A DNA stretch of 45,419 bases. Source: Candidatus Wolfebacteria bacterium (GTDB lineage: Bacteria > Patescibacteriota > Minisyncoccia > Phycocordibacterales > Phycocordibacteraceae). The notes below the pieces were generated by a model that saw nothing but the letters and a program-made list of their open reading frames with translations, was not told the DNA's origin and ran no database searches. The stretch covers positions 169,368 through 214,786 of the forward strand of contig NVRX02000006.1 of the NCBI GenBank assembly GCA_002400985.2. Reading direction: 5' to 3'. Shown piece after piece: positions 23,640 through 32,008 of the stretch (position 1 is its first letter; every line of letters begins with the position of its first letter). A program made the position numbers and the translations under genes.

Positions 23640-24611
23640 ATGACAAAGCCAACATTACTTTCAGGTGTAAAGCCATCAGGGCAACTACATGTTGGAAACT
23701 ATCTCGGAGCGATAAAGCAATTCGTAGATCTACAACATAAGTACAATATGTACGTAATGGTTGCTGACTATCACGCTCTCAATACCGTGCAATCTAAAGA
23801 GAAGATGCAACAGCAAACAAAAGAACTTGTTGCAGCGTATGTTGCCGTAGGACTTGATCCAAAAAAGGTAACTATCTTTAAGCAGTCAGACATACCGCAA
23901 CACACTGAACTCACATGGATTTTTAATACCATAACAACCATGCCGTATCTCATGCGTGCACATGCTTTCAAAGATGCGGAAGCAAAGAATAAGGACATAT
24001 CGGTAGGAACCTTTGATTATCCTATGCTTATGGCATCAGATATCCTTCTGTATAGCCCAGATGTAGTTCCTGTAGGGAAAGATCAGAAACAACACATTGA
24101 ATTTGCACGAGACACTGCACAAAAATTTAATAACACATATGGAGAAACATTTACGCTTCCAAAAGAACTCATTCCTGCAGAAGTAGCAATAATCCCTGGA
24201 ATAGATGGACAAAAGATGAGTAAGAGCTACAACAATGTAATCCCTCTCTTTGGAACAGATGAAGACATAGATAAAGCGGTAATGGGAATTAAAACTGACT
24301 CAAAAGAAAAAGGAGTAGCACTTGATCCTACAACTGACATAACATTCAAACTGCACGAACACTTTAGTAAAAAACAAATAGAAGAATTGAGAGAACGATA
24401 CCTAAAAGGAAGTATTGGATACAAAGAATCAAAAGAGATTCTCGCAACAAATATAAAAGAACTTGTTGGTCCTATGCGGGAAACGTATACTGCATTGCTA
24501 AACAATCCTAATAAGATTAAGAAAATACTAGACAAGGGAGCAAAAAGAGCAGGAAAGGTAGCGGCAGCAAAAATGAAGGAGGTTAAAAGAGCAATAGGAG
24601 TAACACAATAA
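23640..24611 (+). CDS. trpS: Tryptophanyl-tRNA synthetase
   Basis: The enzyme charges tRNA-Trp. The 323-residue product has the start LLSGVKPSGQLHVGNYLGAI (HxGN as the HIGH motif), the tryptophan pocket region QSDIPQHTELTWIFN and MLMASDILLY, VPVGKDQKQHIE, and the KMSKS loop at GQKMSKSYNN. ATG 23640 is chosen because an earlier in-frame start lies upstream of the -10 box. aspS starts two bases after the stop, and scpA overlaps aspS, so trpS-aspS-scpA form one operon. Confidence 0.96.
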   Translation: MTKPTLLSGVKPSGQLHVGNYLGAIKQFVDLQHKYNMYVMVADYHALNTVQSKEKMQQQTKELVAAYVAVGLDPKKVTIFKQSDIPQHTELTWIFNTITTMPYLMRAHAFKDAEAKNKDISVGTFDYPMLMASDILLYSPDVVPVGKDQKQHIEFARDTAQKFNNTYGETFTLPKELIPAEVAIIPGIDGQKMSKSYNNVIPLFGTDEDIDKAVMGIKTDSKEKGVALDPTTDITFKLHEHFSKKQIEELRERYLKGSIGYKESKEILATNIKELVGPMRETYTALLNNPNKIKKILDKGAKRAGKVAAAKMKEVKRAIGVTQ

Positions 24612-24613
24612 TT

Positions 24614-25957
24614 ATGGAACGAATACTTATAGGAGACTTAAAAGATCACATTGGGAAAGATGTAACTATAAAAGGATGGGTAGATGGCGTACGAGACCAT
24701 GGAAAGGTAGCTTTTCTGGTACTTCGAGATAGGAGTGGAAACGTACAAGCTGTTGCATCTGGTGATTATAACGAAACTGCATTGCCTGCAGCACAAGAGC
24801 TTGGTGAGCAATATGCAGTGGAAATAATGGGAGAAGTAAAAGAACGTCCTGAAAAGATGAAAAGAGAAGAAGTAAACGGAGAACTTGAGTTTGGTATTAA
24901 GGAAATAGTAGTACTTAGCAAAGCAGAACAGATGCCATTTGATATGTCTGCAGAACTAAACATAGACACACACCTAGATAATCTTCCACTAACACTGCGA
25001 ACAGAGAAATCTAGAGCAATTTTTAAAGTACAAAGTGAAATCCTTATTGCATACCGTGCATTCCTAAATAAAGAAGGATTTACTGAGTTCCAATCTCCAA
25101 AAATTACAGGTGATGATGCAGAAGGAGGAGCAAATACATTCTCTTTTGATTACTTTGGAGATACGAAAGCGCACCTTGCAACCTCTCCTCAATTCTATAA
25201 GCAGATAATGACCGGCGTATATGAGCGAGTATTCTCTACAGGAACTGCATTTAGGGCAGAAAAACATAGCACCAGCAGACATTTAAATGAATATACATCC
25301 CTAGACTTAGAGATGGCATTTATCAAAGACTATAAAGATGTGGCAAACCTTGTTGCTGATCTTATGCGACACATCGTAGAACACCTTAAAGAGACATGTG
25401 TGGCAGAATTTAAGCTTCTCGATGCTGAGTTTCCACTAGCGCCAAAGGAATTTCCAATGATGAAACTTGTAGAAGCACAGGAACTTATTAAAAAAGAAAC
25501 AGGAGAAGATACAGTGGGGGAACCAGACCTTGAACCAGAGCACGAACGATGGCTGTGCACCTATGCAAAAGAGAATCTAGACTCTGATTTCATCTACATT
25601 ACGCACTATCCAGTGTCTAAACGTCCAATGTACACATTTGAAGACCCAGAAACACCTGGATTTACCGGAAGTTTCGACATGCTCTTCAGAGGAGTTGAGA
25701 TTATGAGTGGAGGACAAAGAAGGCACGAGTATGACAACCTTGTAGAGGGAATAAAGATGAAAGGGCTTGATCCTGATAAATTCTCATATTATCTACAAGC
25801 ATTTAAGTATGGAATGCCAGCACACGGCGGAATTGGAATGGGACTTGAAAGACTAACTGCAAAGTTCTTAAATATTAAAAATGTAAAAGAGGCAACACTA
25901 TTCCCTCGAGACATGAATCGAATAGATACATTGCTCCACAAAAATGACAGCGAATAA
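24614..25957 (+). CDS. aspS: Aspartyl-tRNA synthetase, archaeal type (likely charges tRNA-Asp and tRNA-Asn)
   Basis: The 447-residue product has the N-terminal OB-fold anticodon domain (KDVTIKGWVDGVRDHGKVAFLVLRDRSG) and the class II core with SPQFYKQIMTGVYERVFSTG, FRAEKHSTSRHLNEYTSLDLEM (motif 2) and GGIGMGLERL (motif 3). It lacks the large GAD insertion of ordinary bacterial AspRS (about 590 residues), so it is the short archaeal form. That form often also charges tRNA-Asn, with a GatCAB amidotransferase then making Asn; no gat gene is in the window. Confidence 0.9.
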   Translation: MERILIGDLKDHIGKDVTIKGWVDGVRDHGKVAFLVLRDRSGNVQAVASGDYNETALPAAQELGEQYAVEIMGEVKERPEKMKREEVNGELEFGIKEIVVLSKAEQMPFDMSAELNIDTHLDNLPLTLRTEKSRAIFKVQSEILIAYRAFLNKEGFTEFQSPKITGDDAEGGANTFSFDYFGDTKAHLATSPQFYKQIMTGVYERVFSTGTAFRAEKHSTSRHLNEYTSLDLEMAFIKDYKDVANLVADLMRHIVEHLKETCVAEFKLLDAEFPLAPKEFPMMKLVEAQELIKKETGEDTVGEPDLEPEHERWLCTYAKENLDSDFIYITHYPVSKRPMYTFEDPETPGFTGSFDMLFRGVEIMSGGQRRHEYDNLVEGIKMKGLDPDKFSYYLQAFKYGMPAHGGIGMGLERLTAKFLNIKNVKEATLFPRDMNRIDTLLHKNDSE

Positions 25958-26681
25958 CTTTCAAATAAAAACAGAATCCTTTGAAGGTCCGTTTGACCTT
26001 CTTGTATCTCTTATTGAAAAGAGGAAACTTCATGTAAGTGATGTGTCACTTGCACAAGTTGCAGATGACTACATCCAATACGTACACAAACAAACACATT
26101 TTCCTGTAGAGGAAACTGCACAGTTTATCCTTATTGCAGCCACACTGCTTCTTATAAAATCAAAAAATCTTCTTCCAGTACTAGATCTCAGCACAGAAGA
26201 AGAGGGAGATGTCGTAGAGCTTGAAAACAGATTGAGGTTGTATAAGAAATATAGACGTATTGCACTCCTATTGTGGCCACATTGGGGTAAGAATAAACTA
26301 TATGAACGGTCTTTTGTTCCGGCAAAAGAACCAATGTTTGTGCCAGATGACAATATTACCTCTGAAGTACTCGAAGGCTCTTTACATATATTCTTAAAAA
26401 AAGCACGAAAACAATTTATAGCCCTCCCCAAAGCAAAGGTGAAAGAGGTTATATCTATTGAAGATATGATGGAAAGTCTTTCAAAGAGAATTCAGTCTTC
26501 TCTCTCTATGTCTTTCAAAGATTTCTCTAGAATAGGAAAAGCAGAGAAGATAGAGGTTGTTGTGTCATTCCTTGCAATGCTTGAGTTGGTAAAGAGGGGG
26601 GCGCTGAGTGTAGTACAACAAGGAACATTTCAAGATATTGAGCTCTCTACAACATCTGTTTCTTCTCCGAAGTATAACTAG
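25944..26681 (+). CDS. scpA: Segregation and condensation protein A
   Basis: ScpA is the kleisin that bridges the SMC heads and, with ScpB, forms the chromosome condensin. The 245-residue product starts with IKTESFEGPFDLLVSLIEKRKLHVSDVSLAQVADDYI, the kleisin N-terminal motif, followed by LILLKSKNLLP-type helices (about 60-75) and a C-terminal winged helix (about 190-245, VVSFLAMLELVKRGALSVVQ). It overlaps the end of aspS by 14 bases. scpB is about 380 bases away, past a small reverse gene. Confidence 0.92.
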   Translation: MTANNFQIKTESFEGPFDLLVSLIEKRKLHVSDVSLAQVADDYIQYVHKQTHFPVEETAQFILIAATLLLIKSKNLLPVLDLSTEEEGDVVELENRLRLYKKYRRIALLLWPHWGKNKLYERSFVPAKEPMFVPDDNITSEVLEGSLHIFLKKARKQFIALPKAKVKEVISIEDMMESLSKRIQSSLSMSFKDFSRIGKAEKIEVVVSFLAMLELVKRGALSVVQQGTFQDIELSTTSVSSPKYN

Positions 26682-26682
26682 A

Positions 26683-26718
26683 ACATCCGCAAAGCAAGTG
26701 CTTTGCGGATGTAGTTTT
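26683..26718 (+). terminator. Terminator behind scpA, probably two-way
   Basis: A perfect 14-base stem (ACATCCGCAAAGCA with its complement) has a two-base loop and is followed by GTTTT. The reverse gene ends inside the T run. Confidence 0.85.
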
Positions 26719-26971
26719 AAGAGAATGAATGTGCATATATTGCAAAAAATGTGCATATGCTCGCTGCTATTAAGCCAAATCTAAGACACCAAGACCAAAA
26801 AATGTGTTTCTTTCGAGCACCTTCTTGATCAAAAGTAAGTACTTTATAATCTTTCTGATGTGGATTATTTTGTTCTATGTTTTCCCGTTTCCAACAAGAA
26901 ATCGCAGCCCACAAACCAAAAACAGCAGTACACCCAAAAAATAACTTCGGATAGTTTATAAAACCTTCCAT
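26717..26971 (-). CDS. Small hypothetical membrane protein
   Basis: The 84-residue product has two hydrophobic segments (about residues 10-27 and 58-80) joined by a polar loop (KRENIEQNNPHQKDYKVLTFDQEGARKK). No family is recognised. The start is well supported by AAGGAGG five bases upstream on the minus strand. It stands alone between scpA and scpB, pointing toward scpA. Confidence 0.75.
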   Translation of the reverse strand: MEGFINYPKLFFGCTAVFGLWAAISCWKRENIEQNNPHQKDYKVLTFDQEGARKKHIFWSWCLRFGLIAASICTFFAIYAHSFS

Positions 26972-27047
26972 GTAATCCTCCTTTATTACTGAGACGAAAT
27001 GTCCCTCTAAATAAAAGAATACAACACCAAATAGACTATTCCAAGAA

Positions 27048-27056
27048 TGCTATACT
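27048..27056 (+). promoter_or_regulatory. Extended -10 TGC-TATACT before scpB
   Basis: TGC (27048-27050) and TATACT (27051-27056) end seven bases before ATG 27064, predicting a leaderless scpB mRNA. Confidence 0.65.
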
Positions 27057-27063
27057 CACACCA

Positions 27064-27615
27064 ATGGAAACAAGCATTCAGATTGAAGCAGTGCTTTTCG
27101 CACAAGGAGAGCAGGTTGCAATAAAAGATCTTGCAAAACTTTTTGAAATACCTGAGGCAGAAGTGAAGAGAAACCTCACTATTCTTGCAGAAGAGCTCTC
27201 ATCTCGTGGTATTACACTTCTTCGTACTGATACACATGCAGAGCTCCGAACAGCATCGGAAGCAAGCGAGATATTGAAGAAAATGCAAAAGGAGGAACTC
27301 TCTGGAACTATTGGAAAGGCAGGAATAGAGACTCTATCCATACTATTTTATAAAGGGCCATCTACACGAGCAGACATTGAATACATTCGAGGGGTAAATG
27401 CAGGAGCAGCACTTAGGACACTCCTTATGCGTGGACTAGTGTCTCGTATAACAAACCCAAAGGACTCACGAAGTTATTTATATAAACCATCAACAGAAGC
27501 ATTGGCACACCTTGGCGTTGGATCTCGAGAAGAATTACCAAACTATGCCGAACTATCAAAAGAACTAGCAGCACTAGAAGAAACACTGAAAGAGAAAGAT
27601 GAGGAAGATACATAA
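27064..27615 (+). CDS. scpB: Segregation and condensation protein B
   Basis: ScpB binds ScpA and the SMC complex for chromosome condensation. The 183-residue product has two winged-helix domains: IQIEAVLFAQGEQVAIKDLAKLFEI at the start, and TLSILFYKGPSTRADIEYIRGVNAGAALRTLLMRGLV (about 97-133) typical of the second domain. The end is acidic and helical. It has its own promoter and a terminator behind it, so it is separate from scpA. Confidence 0.92.
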   Translation: METSIQIEAVLFAQGEQVAIKDLAKLFEIPEAEVKRNLTILAEELSSRGITLLRTDTHAELRTASEASEILKKMQKEELSGTIGKAGIETLSILFYKGPSTRADIEYIRGVNAGAALRTLLMRGLVSRITNPKDSRSYLYKPSTEALAHLGVGSREELPNYAELSKELAALEETLKEKDEEDT

Positions 27616-27625
27616 TATAAAAACA

Positions 27626-27655
27626 GGATGCGTATAAATACGCATCCTTGAGTTT
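27626..27655 (+). terminator. Terminator behind scpB, probably two-way
   Basis: GGATGCGTAT (27626-27635) pairs with ATACGCATCC (27638-27647), with TTGAGTTTT after it. On the minus strand the stem is followed by GTTTTTAT, so it can also end the reverse gene. Confidence 0.85.
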
Positions 27656-27897
27656 TAAAAATGAAGTGAAATTATGGCAGCTGCTACTGCTGTAACAAGT
27701 ATTGTAAAGGATGCCAAGAAAATAATAAGTAGAAATAAAAATTTCCTATCTACCTGCTCGTCATCCATAACTACCCGTAACCAAGTATGTTTATGCAAAT
27801 TCTTTTTAACAATATATTCAGCGCCAAGAAAAGAAGTTGTGGCGATGATATATAAAAACAAGAAAACGCCTGCCATGAGAAACTGTTGAGCTTCCAT
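27655..27897 (-). CDS. Small hypothetical membrane protein
   Basis: The 80-residue product has two hydrophobic segments (about residues 6-24 and 53-78) with a basic and acidic loop between (VKKNLHKHTW, MDDEQVDRK). The start at 27897 is chosen because GGAG lies six bases upstream on the minus strand; an earlier in-frame ATG at 27960 has no such signal. I do not recognise a family. It resembles the other small two-helix proteins of this window in size and in having a clear ribosome binding site. Confidence 0.65.
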   Translation of the reverse strand: MEAQQFLMAGVFLFLYIIATTSFLGAEYIVKKNLHKHTWLRVVMDDEQVDRKFLFLLIIFLASFTILVTAVAAAIISLHF

Positions 27898-28002
27898 GTG
27901 TATCTCCATTTCCGAAAAGCGTCGGTGTTCGCTGAGGCAAAGTACCTCGTCTACATACAACCGTACAGTTCTGTTTACTAAACGTCAATAATCTGAGGTA
28001 TT

Positions 28003-28011
28003 TGCTATACT
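28003..28011 (+). promoter_or_regulatory. Extended -10 TGC-TATACT before the D-Ala-D-Ala carboxypeptidase
   Basis: TGC (28003-28005) and TATACT (28006-28011) end seven bases before ATG 28019, predicting a leaderless mRNA. Confidence 0.65.
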
Positions 28012-28018
28012 CATAGCA

Positions 28019-28942
28019 ATGAATGAGAGTACTCAACAAGGACAAAAGATTTTTACCATTGGAGGAATCCTACTTCTCCTTATTGCGTTACTCATTGGCA
28101 TCTCATACCTTGCTCCATCGAAGGCTATTGAAGTAGCCGCTGATCTTGAAATTTCTCTACCAAACCCATATGACGACATAACACTCTCTGCACAAGCAGC
28201 ACTTGTATATGACCTCAACACACAAGAGATACTATTTGGAATAGAAGAAGAGACACAACTTCCACTTGCATCTCTAACAAAACTCCTGAGTACATACCTT
28301 GCAACAAAAGAACTTGGAGAAAATAGGTACATACGCATAACATCTGAAGACCTTCGTACAGAAGGAGACAGTGGACTCTTTGTATCTGAAGTATGGAAAG
28401 TGGGGGACCTGGCTCGGTATACACTCATCTCCTCATCAAATGATGGAGCACATGCACTTACTCGTGCATTGAGTACACAATCAGGGAAAACTCCTGCACT
28501 CTTTCTCTCTCAAGCTGCAGCGGCACTTGCACTCCCTCAAACATTTGCGCTTAACGGAAGTGGGCTTGATACCAGCACACAAATGTCTGGAGCATATGGA
28601 TCTGCGTATGACATAGCAGTACTCCTTGGTGTGATATATAAAGAAAACAGAGATCTGTTGCTTGATAGCTCAAGTGCAACAGCAGTATTTACATCAGCAG
28701 ATGGCTTTACACATGAAGCTAAAAGTACAAACAGTCTTGCAGATACTCTTCCTCTACTTGTAGGGGCAAAGACGGGATACACAGACCTTGCAGGAGGAAA
28801 CTTAGCGGTACTTGTTGAAGTTGCTCCCGGGAGGCCAATTGCTATTGTTGTATTGAGTTCAACACGAGAGGGAAGGTTTACTGATGTAGAGACACTTGTA
28901 GAGAAAACTCTTCAACACTTTACCTATAACCCAGTATTCTAA
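28019..28942 (+). CDS. D-alanyl-D-alanine carboxypeptidase (penicillin-binding, DacA-like)
   Basis: The enzyme trims the terminal D-Ala from peptidoglycan stem peptides outside the membrane. The 307-residue product has an N-terminal membrane anchor (about residues 12-32) and the three serine penicillin-binding motifs: SLTK (the SxxK, about residue 86), SSN (SxN) and KTG in GAKTGYTDLAGG. All catalytic residues are present. The length matches the catalytic domain alone, without the C-terminal beta domain and amphipathic helix of E. coli PBP5. It heads a run of cell-wall genes (mraY-like, ftsW, murG). Confidence 0.9.
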   Translation: MNESTQQGQKIFTIGGILLLLIALLIGISYLAPSKAIEVAADLEISLPNPYDDITLSAQAALVYDLNTQEILFGIEEETQLPLASLTKLLSTYLATKELGENRYIRITSEDLRTEGDSGLFVSEVWKVGDLARYTLISSSNDGAHALTRALSTQSGKTPALFLSQAAAALALPQTFALNGSGLDTSTQMSGAYGSAYDIAVLLGVIYKENRDLLLDSSSATAVFTSADGFTHEAKSTNSLADTLPLLVGAKTGYTDLAGGNLAVLVEVAPGRPIAIVVLSSTREGRFTDVETLVEKTLQHFTYNPVF

Positions 28943-28943
28943 C

Positions 28944-28952
28944 TGGTATAGT
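28944..28952 (+). promoter_or_regulatory. Extended -10 TGG-TATAGT before the mraY-like gene
   Basis: TGG (28944-28946) and TATAGT (28947-28952) end eight bases before ATG 28961, directly behind the carboxypeptidase stop. Confidence 0.55.
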
Positions 28953-28960
28953 ATATCCAC

Positions 28961-30025
28961 ATGATTGAATCTGAAATTCTAAAAGTATTTGTCCCTGCTA
29001 TCGTTGCTTTTCTCGTAGGTATTGGAGGAGCTCCTGTACTTACTCATTTTTTATACAAACATAAAGCATGGAAAAAGGTTGGTGGAAGAGGTGTTGGTAT
29101 GGGTGGGGGAGCGACACCAATATTTGATTCATTACACGGAGAAGATGAGACAAAAGTGCCTCGTATGGGAGGAATACTCATTTGGGGATCAGTAGCCATT
29201 ACACTTTTTGGTATTTTTATATTTGCACAACTTGCACCCAATACTATTGCAACAGAACTTGATTTTCTTTCTCGAAGCCAAACATGGATACCTGCAGCAC
29301 TCTTCTTTCTAGGAGCGTTTGTTGGTTTAATTAATGATCTCATTGAAGTTGTGCAAGGAAAGGCTGGTCTTAAACTTCCTGCGCGCCTTCTTATTGTTGG
29401 GTCTGCTGCGGCACTTGCTGCTGTATGGTTTTACACAAAACTTGAAGTTACCTCTATTGGGATTCCTTTTGCGGAACCGCTTGAGCTTGGTATATGGATT
29501 ATTCCATTCTTTATCCTTGGAACACTAGTTATTTATGCCAGTGGAGTTATTGATGGAATAGATGGACTCTCAGGTGGAGTGTTCTCTATTATATTTGGGG
29601 CATATGCAGCGTTAGCATTTTTCCAAGGACAATTTGATATTGCCGCTTTCTCCGCAACAATTGCAGGAGCAACACTTGCATTCCTTTGGTTCAATGTGCC
29701 TCCTGCACGTTTTTATATGACAGAGACAGGAACCATGGCACTCACGCTCGCTCTCGCTACCATTGCCATAATGACAGACACCCTTGGAGACGGTATTGGT
29801 ATTGCAGTACTTCCAATCATTGCACTCCCTCTTATTGGTACAGTTATTACAAATGTGATTCAAGTGTTCTCAAAAAAGGTATTTAAGAAAAAAGTATTTA
29901 AGGTTGCACCTATACATCATCACTTTGAAGCAATAGGGTGGCCATCTCATAAAGTTACAATGCGATATTGGATCATTACCCTTATGTTTGCAATTATTGG
30001 CGTAACGATAGCGATCATTGCCTAA
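28961..30025 (+). CDS. mraY: MraY-like phospho-N-acetylmuramoyl-pentapeptide transferase with altered active-site residues
   Basis: MraY transfers phospho-MurNAc-pentapeptide to undecaprenyl phosphate (lipid I). The 354-residue, ten-helix protein has KVPRMGG, VIDGIDGLSGG and the late PIHHHFEAIGW motif that marks MraY itself. Two acidic sites differ from what I know of the family: the DD motif reads GLINDLIE (Asn125-Asp126) and the GDTG motif reads MTETG (Glu255 in place of Asp). The neighbours ftsW and murG support an MraY role. The changes may be lineage-specific or may lower activity. The ftsW start overlaps its end by eight bases. Confidence 0.85.
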   Translation: MIESEILKVFVPAIVAFLVGIGGAPVLTHFLYKHKAWKKVGGRGVGMGGGATPIFDSLHGEDETKVPRMGGILIWGSVAITLFGIFIFAQLAPNTIATELDFLSRSQTWIPAALFFLGAFVGLINDLIEVVQGKAGLKLPARLLIVGSAAALAAVWFYTKLEVTSIGIPFAEPLELGIWIIPFFILGTLVIYASGVIDGIDGLSGGVFSIIFGAYAALAFFQGQFDIAAFSATIAGATLAFLWFNVPPARFYMTETGTMALTLALATIAIMTDTLGDGIGIAVLPIIALPLIGTVITNVIQVFSKKVFKKKVFKVAPIHHHFEAIGWPSHKVTMRYWIITLMFAIIGVTIAIIA

Positions 30026-31124
30026 CATACTTAAAAAGGTAGATAAAACATTCCTCATTACCGTGGGGATTCTTGTTATTATCGGTTTCTTTACCTTCTC
30101 CTCTGCGAGCTTGGGACTCCTTCCTAGAGAAAGTGTCTCAGTATCAAAGCTTTTTGCTACACAGCTCATCCTAGGACTCCTCCTGGGGAGTATCGCACTA
30201 ACCATAACCCTCTTTATTCCTCATAAGTTCTATAAGCGTGTAGCATTCTATGGATACATAGCTGCAGTAGCTGCAACAACACTTGTATTTGTCCCTGGTC
30301 TTGGAATAACAGCCAATGGAGCAACGAGGTGGCTTGATCTTGGAGGATTTTCTATACAGCCTGCAGAGTTCTTAAAAATTGGATTGGTATTATATTTGGC
30401 TACATATCTATCTGCTGCAAAGTCACGTATAAAGTTTATGCGTACAGGACTTATTCCTTTTTCTATAATCCTTGGTATTCCCGTACTGATACTTCTCCTT
30501 CAGCCAGATACAGGGACTGCGCTTGTACTTATTGCAACAGCAATAGCAATGTACTTTGCAGCTGGTGCACCATGGAGAGATATAGGACTCCTTGGTCTTG
30601 GAGGTGTGTTGGGGCTTGGAGTGTTAGCTGCCTTCCGTCCATACGTACTTGAGAGGTTTATGACATTCTTGCAACCAGGGAGTGATCCACTCGGTGCCAG
30701 CTACCAAATACAACAATCTCTCATTGCTATTGGTTCTGGAGGAATCTTTGGGAGGGGAATAGGGCAGAGTGTACAAAAGTTTAGTTATCTTCCAGAGCCT
30801 GTAGGGGACTCAGTGTTTGCGGTATTTGCTGAAGAAGTTGGATTTATTGGTGCATTAATACTTCTTGCTCTCTTTGTTGCACTCTTTACCAGAGGTATGA
30901 ATATAGCAACACGAGCACCCAATCAATTCACAGCCCTTGTTGTTGTTGGAATAGTTTCTTCTATTACATTCCAGTCTATATTGAATATAGGTGCAATGCT
31001 GGGCGTATTCCCCCTAACAGGGCTTCCTTTGATTTTTGTTAGCCATGGAGGGACAGCCCTCTTGGTTGCTTTGGCTTCTGTTGGTATCATTCTTCATATA
31101 TCGGCGCATAGCAAGAAGGGGTAA
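30018..31124 (+). CDS. ftsW: FtsW/RodA/SpoVE-type peptidoglycan glycosyltransferase
   Basis: SEDS proteins polymerise lipid II into glycan strands. The 368-residue, ten-helix product starts LKKVDKTFLITVGILVIIGFFTFSSAS, has GATRWLDLGGFSIQPAEFLKIGLVLYLA, the PDTGTALVLIATA stretch with the catalytic-region Asp, GSGGIFGRGIGQSVQKFSYLPEPVGDSVFAV, and GVFPLTGLPLIFVSHGGTALL. These match the FtsW/SpoVE branch. The start is TTG 30018, eight bases inside mraY, as no in-frame ATG is near. FtsW is more likely than RodA from the murG neighbour, but the split is not certain. Confidence 0.92.
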   Translation: MPNILKKVDKTFLITVGILVIIGFFTFSSASLGLLPRESVSVSKLFATQLILGLLLGSIALTITLFIPHKFYKRVAFYGYIAAVAATTLVFVPGLGITANGATRWLDLGGFSIQPAEFLKIGLVLYLATYLSAAKSRIKFMRTGLIPFSIILGIPVLILLLQPDTGTALVLIATAIAMYFAAGAPWRDIGLLGLGGVLGLGVLAAFRPYVLERFMTFLQPGSDPLGASYQIQQSLIAIGSGGIFGRGIGQSVQKFSYLPEPVGDSVFAVFAEEVGFIGALILLALFVALFTRGMNIATRAPNQFTALVVVGIVSSITFQSILNIGAMLGVFPLTGLPLIFVSHGGTALLVALASVGIILHISAHSKKG

Positions 31125-31142
31125 ACCGTCGTCACTAATAAA

Positions 31143-32006
31143 ATGACCGTAGTAATAGGACAACATTTTTTTGAAGGAGTAATAATAATAGCTGATAGTA
31201 GATCTAGCATTCAAAAAAATGGAGCTGTTGTTCCTTGGAGAGATAACACTCAAAAGATATTCTTTTTAACAAAAGATATCGTCATTAGTTTTGCAGGAGA
31301 CGTTGAATTTGCAGGAGCTATCATTTCTTTCCTTTCAGATCAAATTAATAAAAGACCTAAGTTAGGTATATTAAGTATTTTTATAACCAAAGGTCCGCGA
31401 CTTATAAAATATGCTTACAACTTACTTTCAAATAAAAAAGGTTTCCGTGATGTTGGTTTTATAATTGCTGGGATAGATCCAAAAAGACCTGCACGAGTCA
31501 ATGACTCTAACGGTAAGCAAACTGGTTATATTAATATTTATGATAAAAAAGTTCTAAAAGTTGTTTCTCCAGATTTTGAAACTCAAGAAGCAACCATTAA
31601 AAATCCTTTTGTAATTATGGGAAGTGGAGAACAAGGGATTGAAGGTTTGGAAAAAGATTTTCAAAAACTTCAATTTGGACAATTTTCTAACAACTTAGCT
31701 TTTCAGGCAGTAATAATAGAAACCTCTCTGCGTAAAAAAATAGAATCTCTAGGAATTGATACAGTAGGAGGTCTCTCTCAAATTGCAATAATTGATAGCC
31801 AAGGAGCAAGATTCCAAGGGTATCAAGGAAAGAGAGACCCTTTTGAAGATGGCGATCTGAATGTTGAAATGATCGTTGAAAATGGAAGATTTATTCAAAA
31901 GGATCTCAAAACCGGAAAGGAAATAAAACTTCTTTATCCTCCAGAAGTATTGAGTGTAAATGAGGATGGTAGTGACTTATTTGCAGAACTTGATAATCTA
32001 AAATAA
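31143..32006 (+). CDS. Proteasome-beta/HslV-like Ntn hydrolase, stand-alone
   Basis: The 287-residue product starts MTVVIGQHFFEGVIIIADSRSS. If Met is removed, Thr becomes residue 1, and Asp17 and Arg19 fall exactly at the proteasome-beta positions. The Lys that would be Lys33 appears as QKIFF (Lys37, a four-residue insert), followed by ISFAGDVEFAGA as in the family. FVIMGSGEQ and IDTVGGLSQIAIID match the later GSG and Asp-xx-GG segments; the Ser of the usual DxxSGG is missing. It is longer than HslV (about 175) by an insert and a C-terminal tail of about 60 residues. No ATPase partner is in the window. Confidence 0.75.
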   Translation: MTVVIGQHFFEGVIIIADSRSSIQKNGAVVPWRDNTQKIFFLTKDIVISFAGDVEFAGAIISFLSDQINKRPKLGILSIFITKGPRLIKYAYNLLSNKKGFRDVGFIIAGIDPKRPARVNDSNGKQTGYINIYDKKVLKVVSPDFETQEATIKNPFVIMGSGEQGIEGLEKDFQKLQFGQFSNNLAFQAVIIETSLRKKIESLGIDTVGGLSQIAIIDSQGARFQGYQGKRDPFEDGDLNVEMIVENGRFIQKDLKTGKEIKLLYPPEVLSVNEDGSDLFAELDNLK

Positions 32007-32008
32007 TA

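Noticed and set aside
29612-29863. Very Cys-rich minus-strand ORF resembling a metallothionein
   Set aside because: It lies fully antisense to the mraY-like gene; the Cys codons are complements of Ala and Thr codons there.
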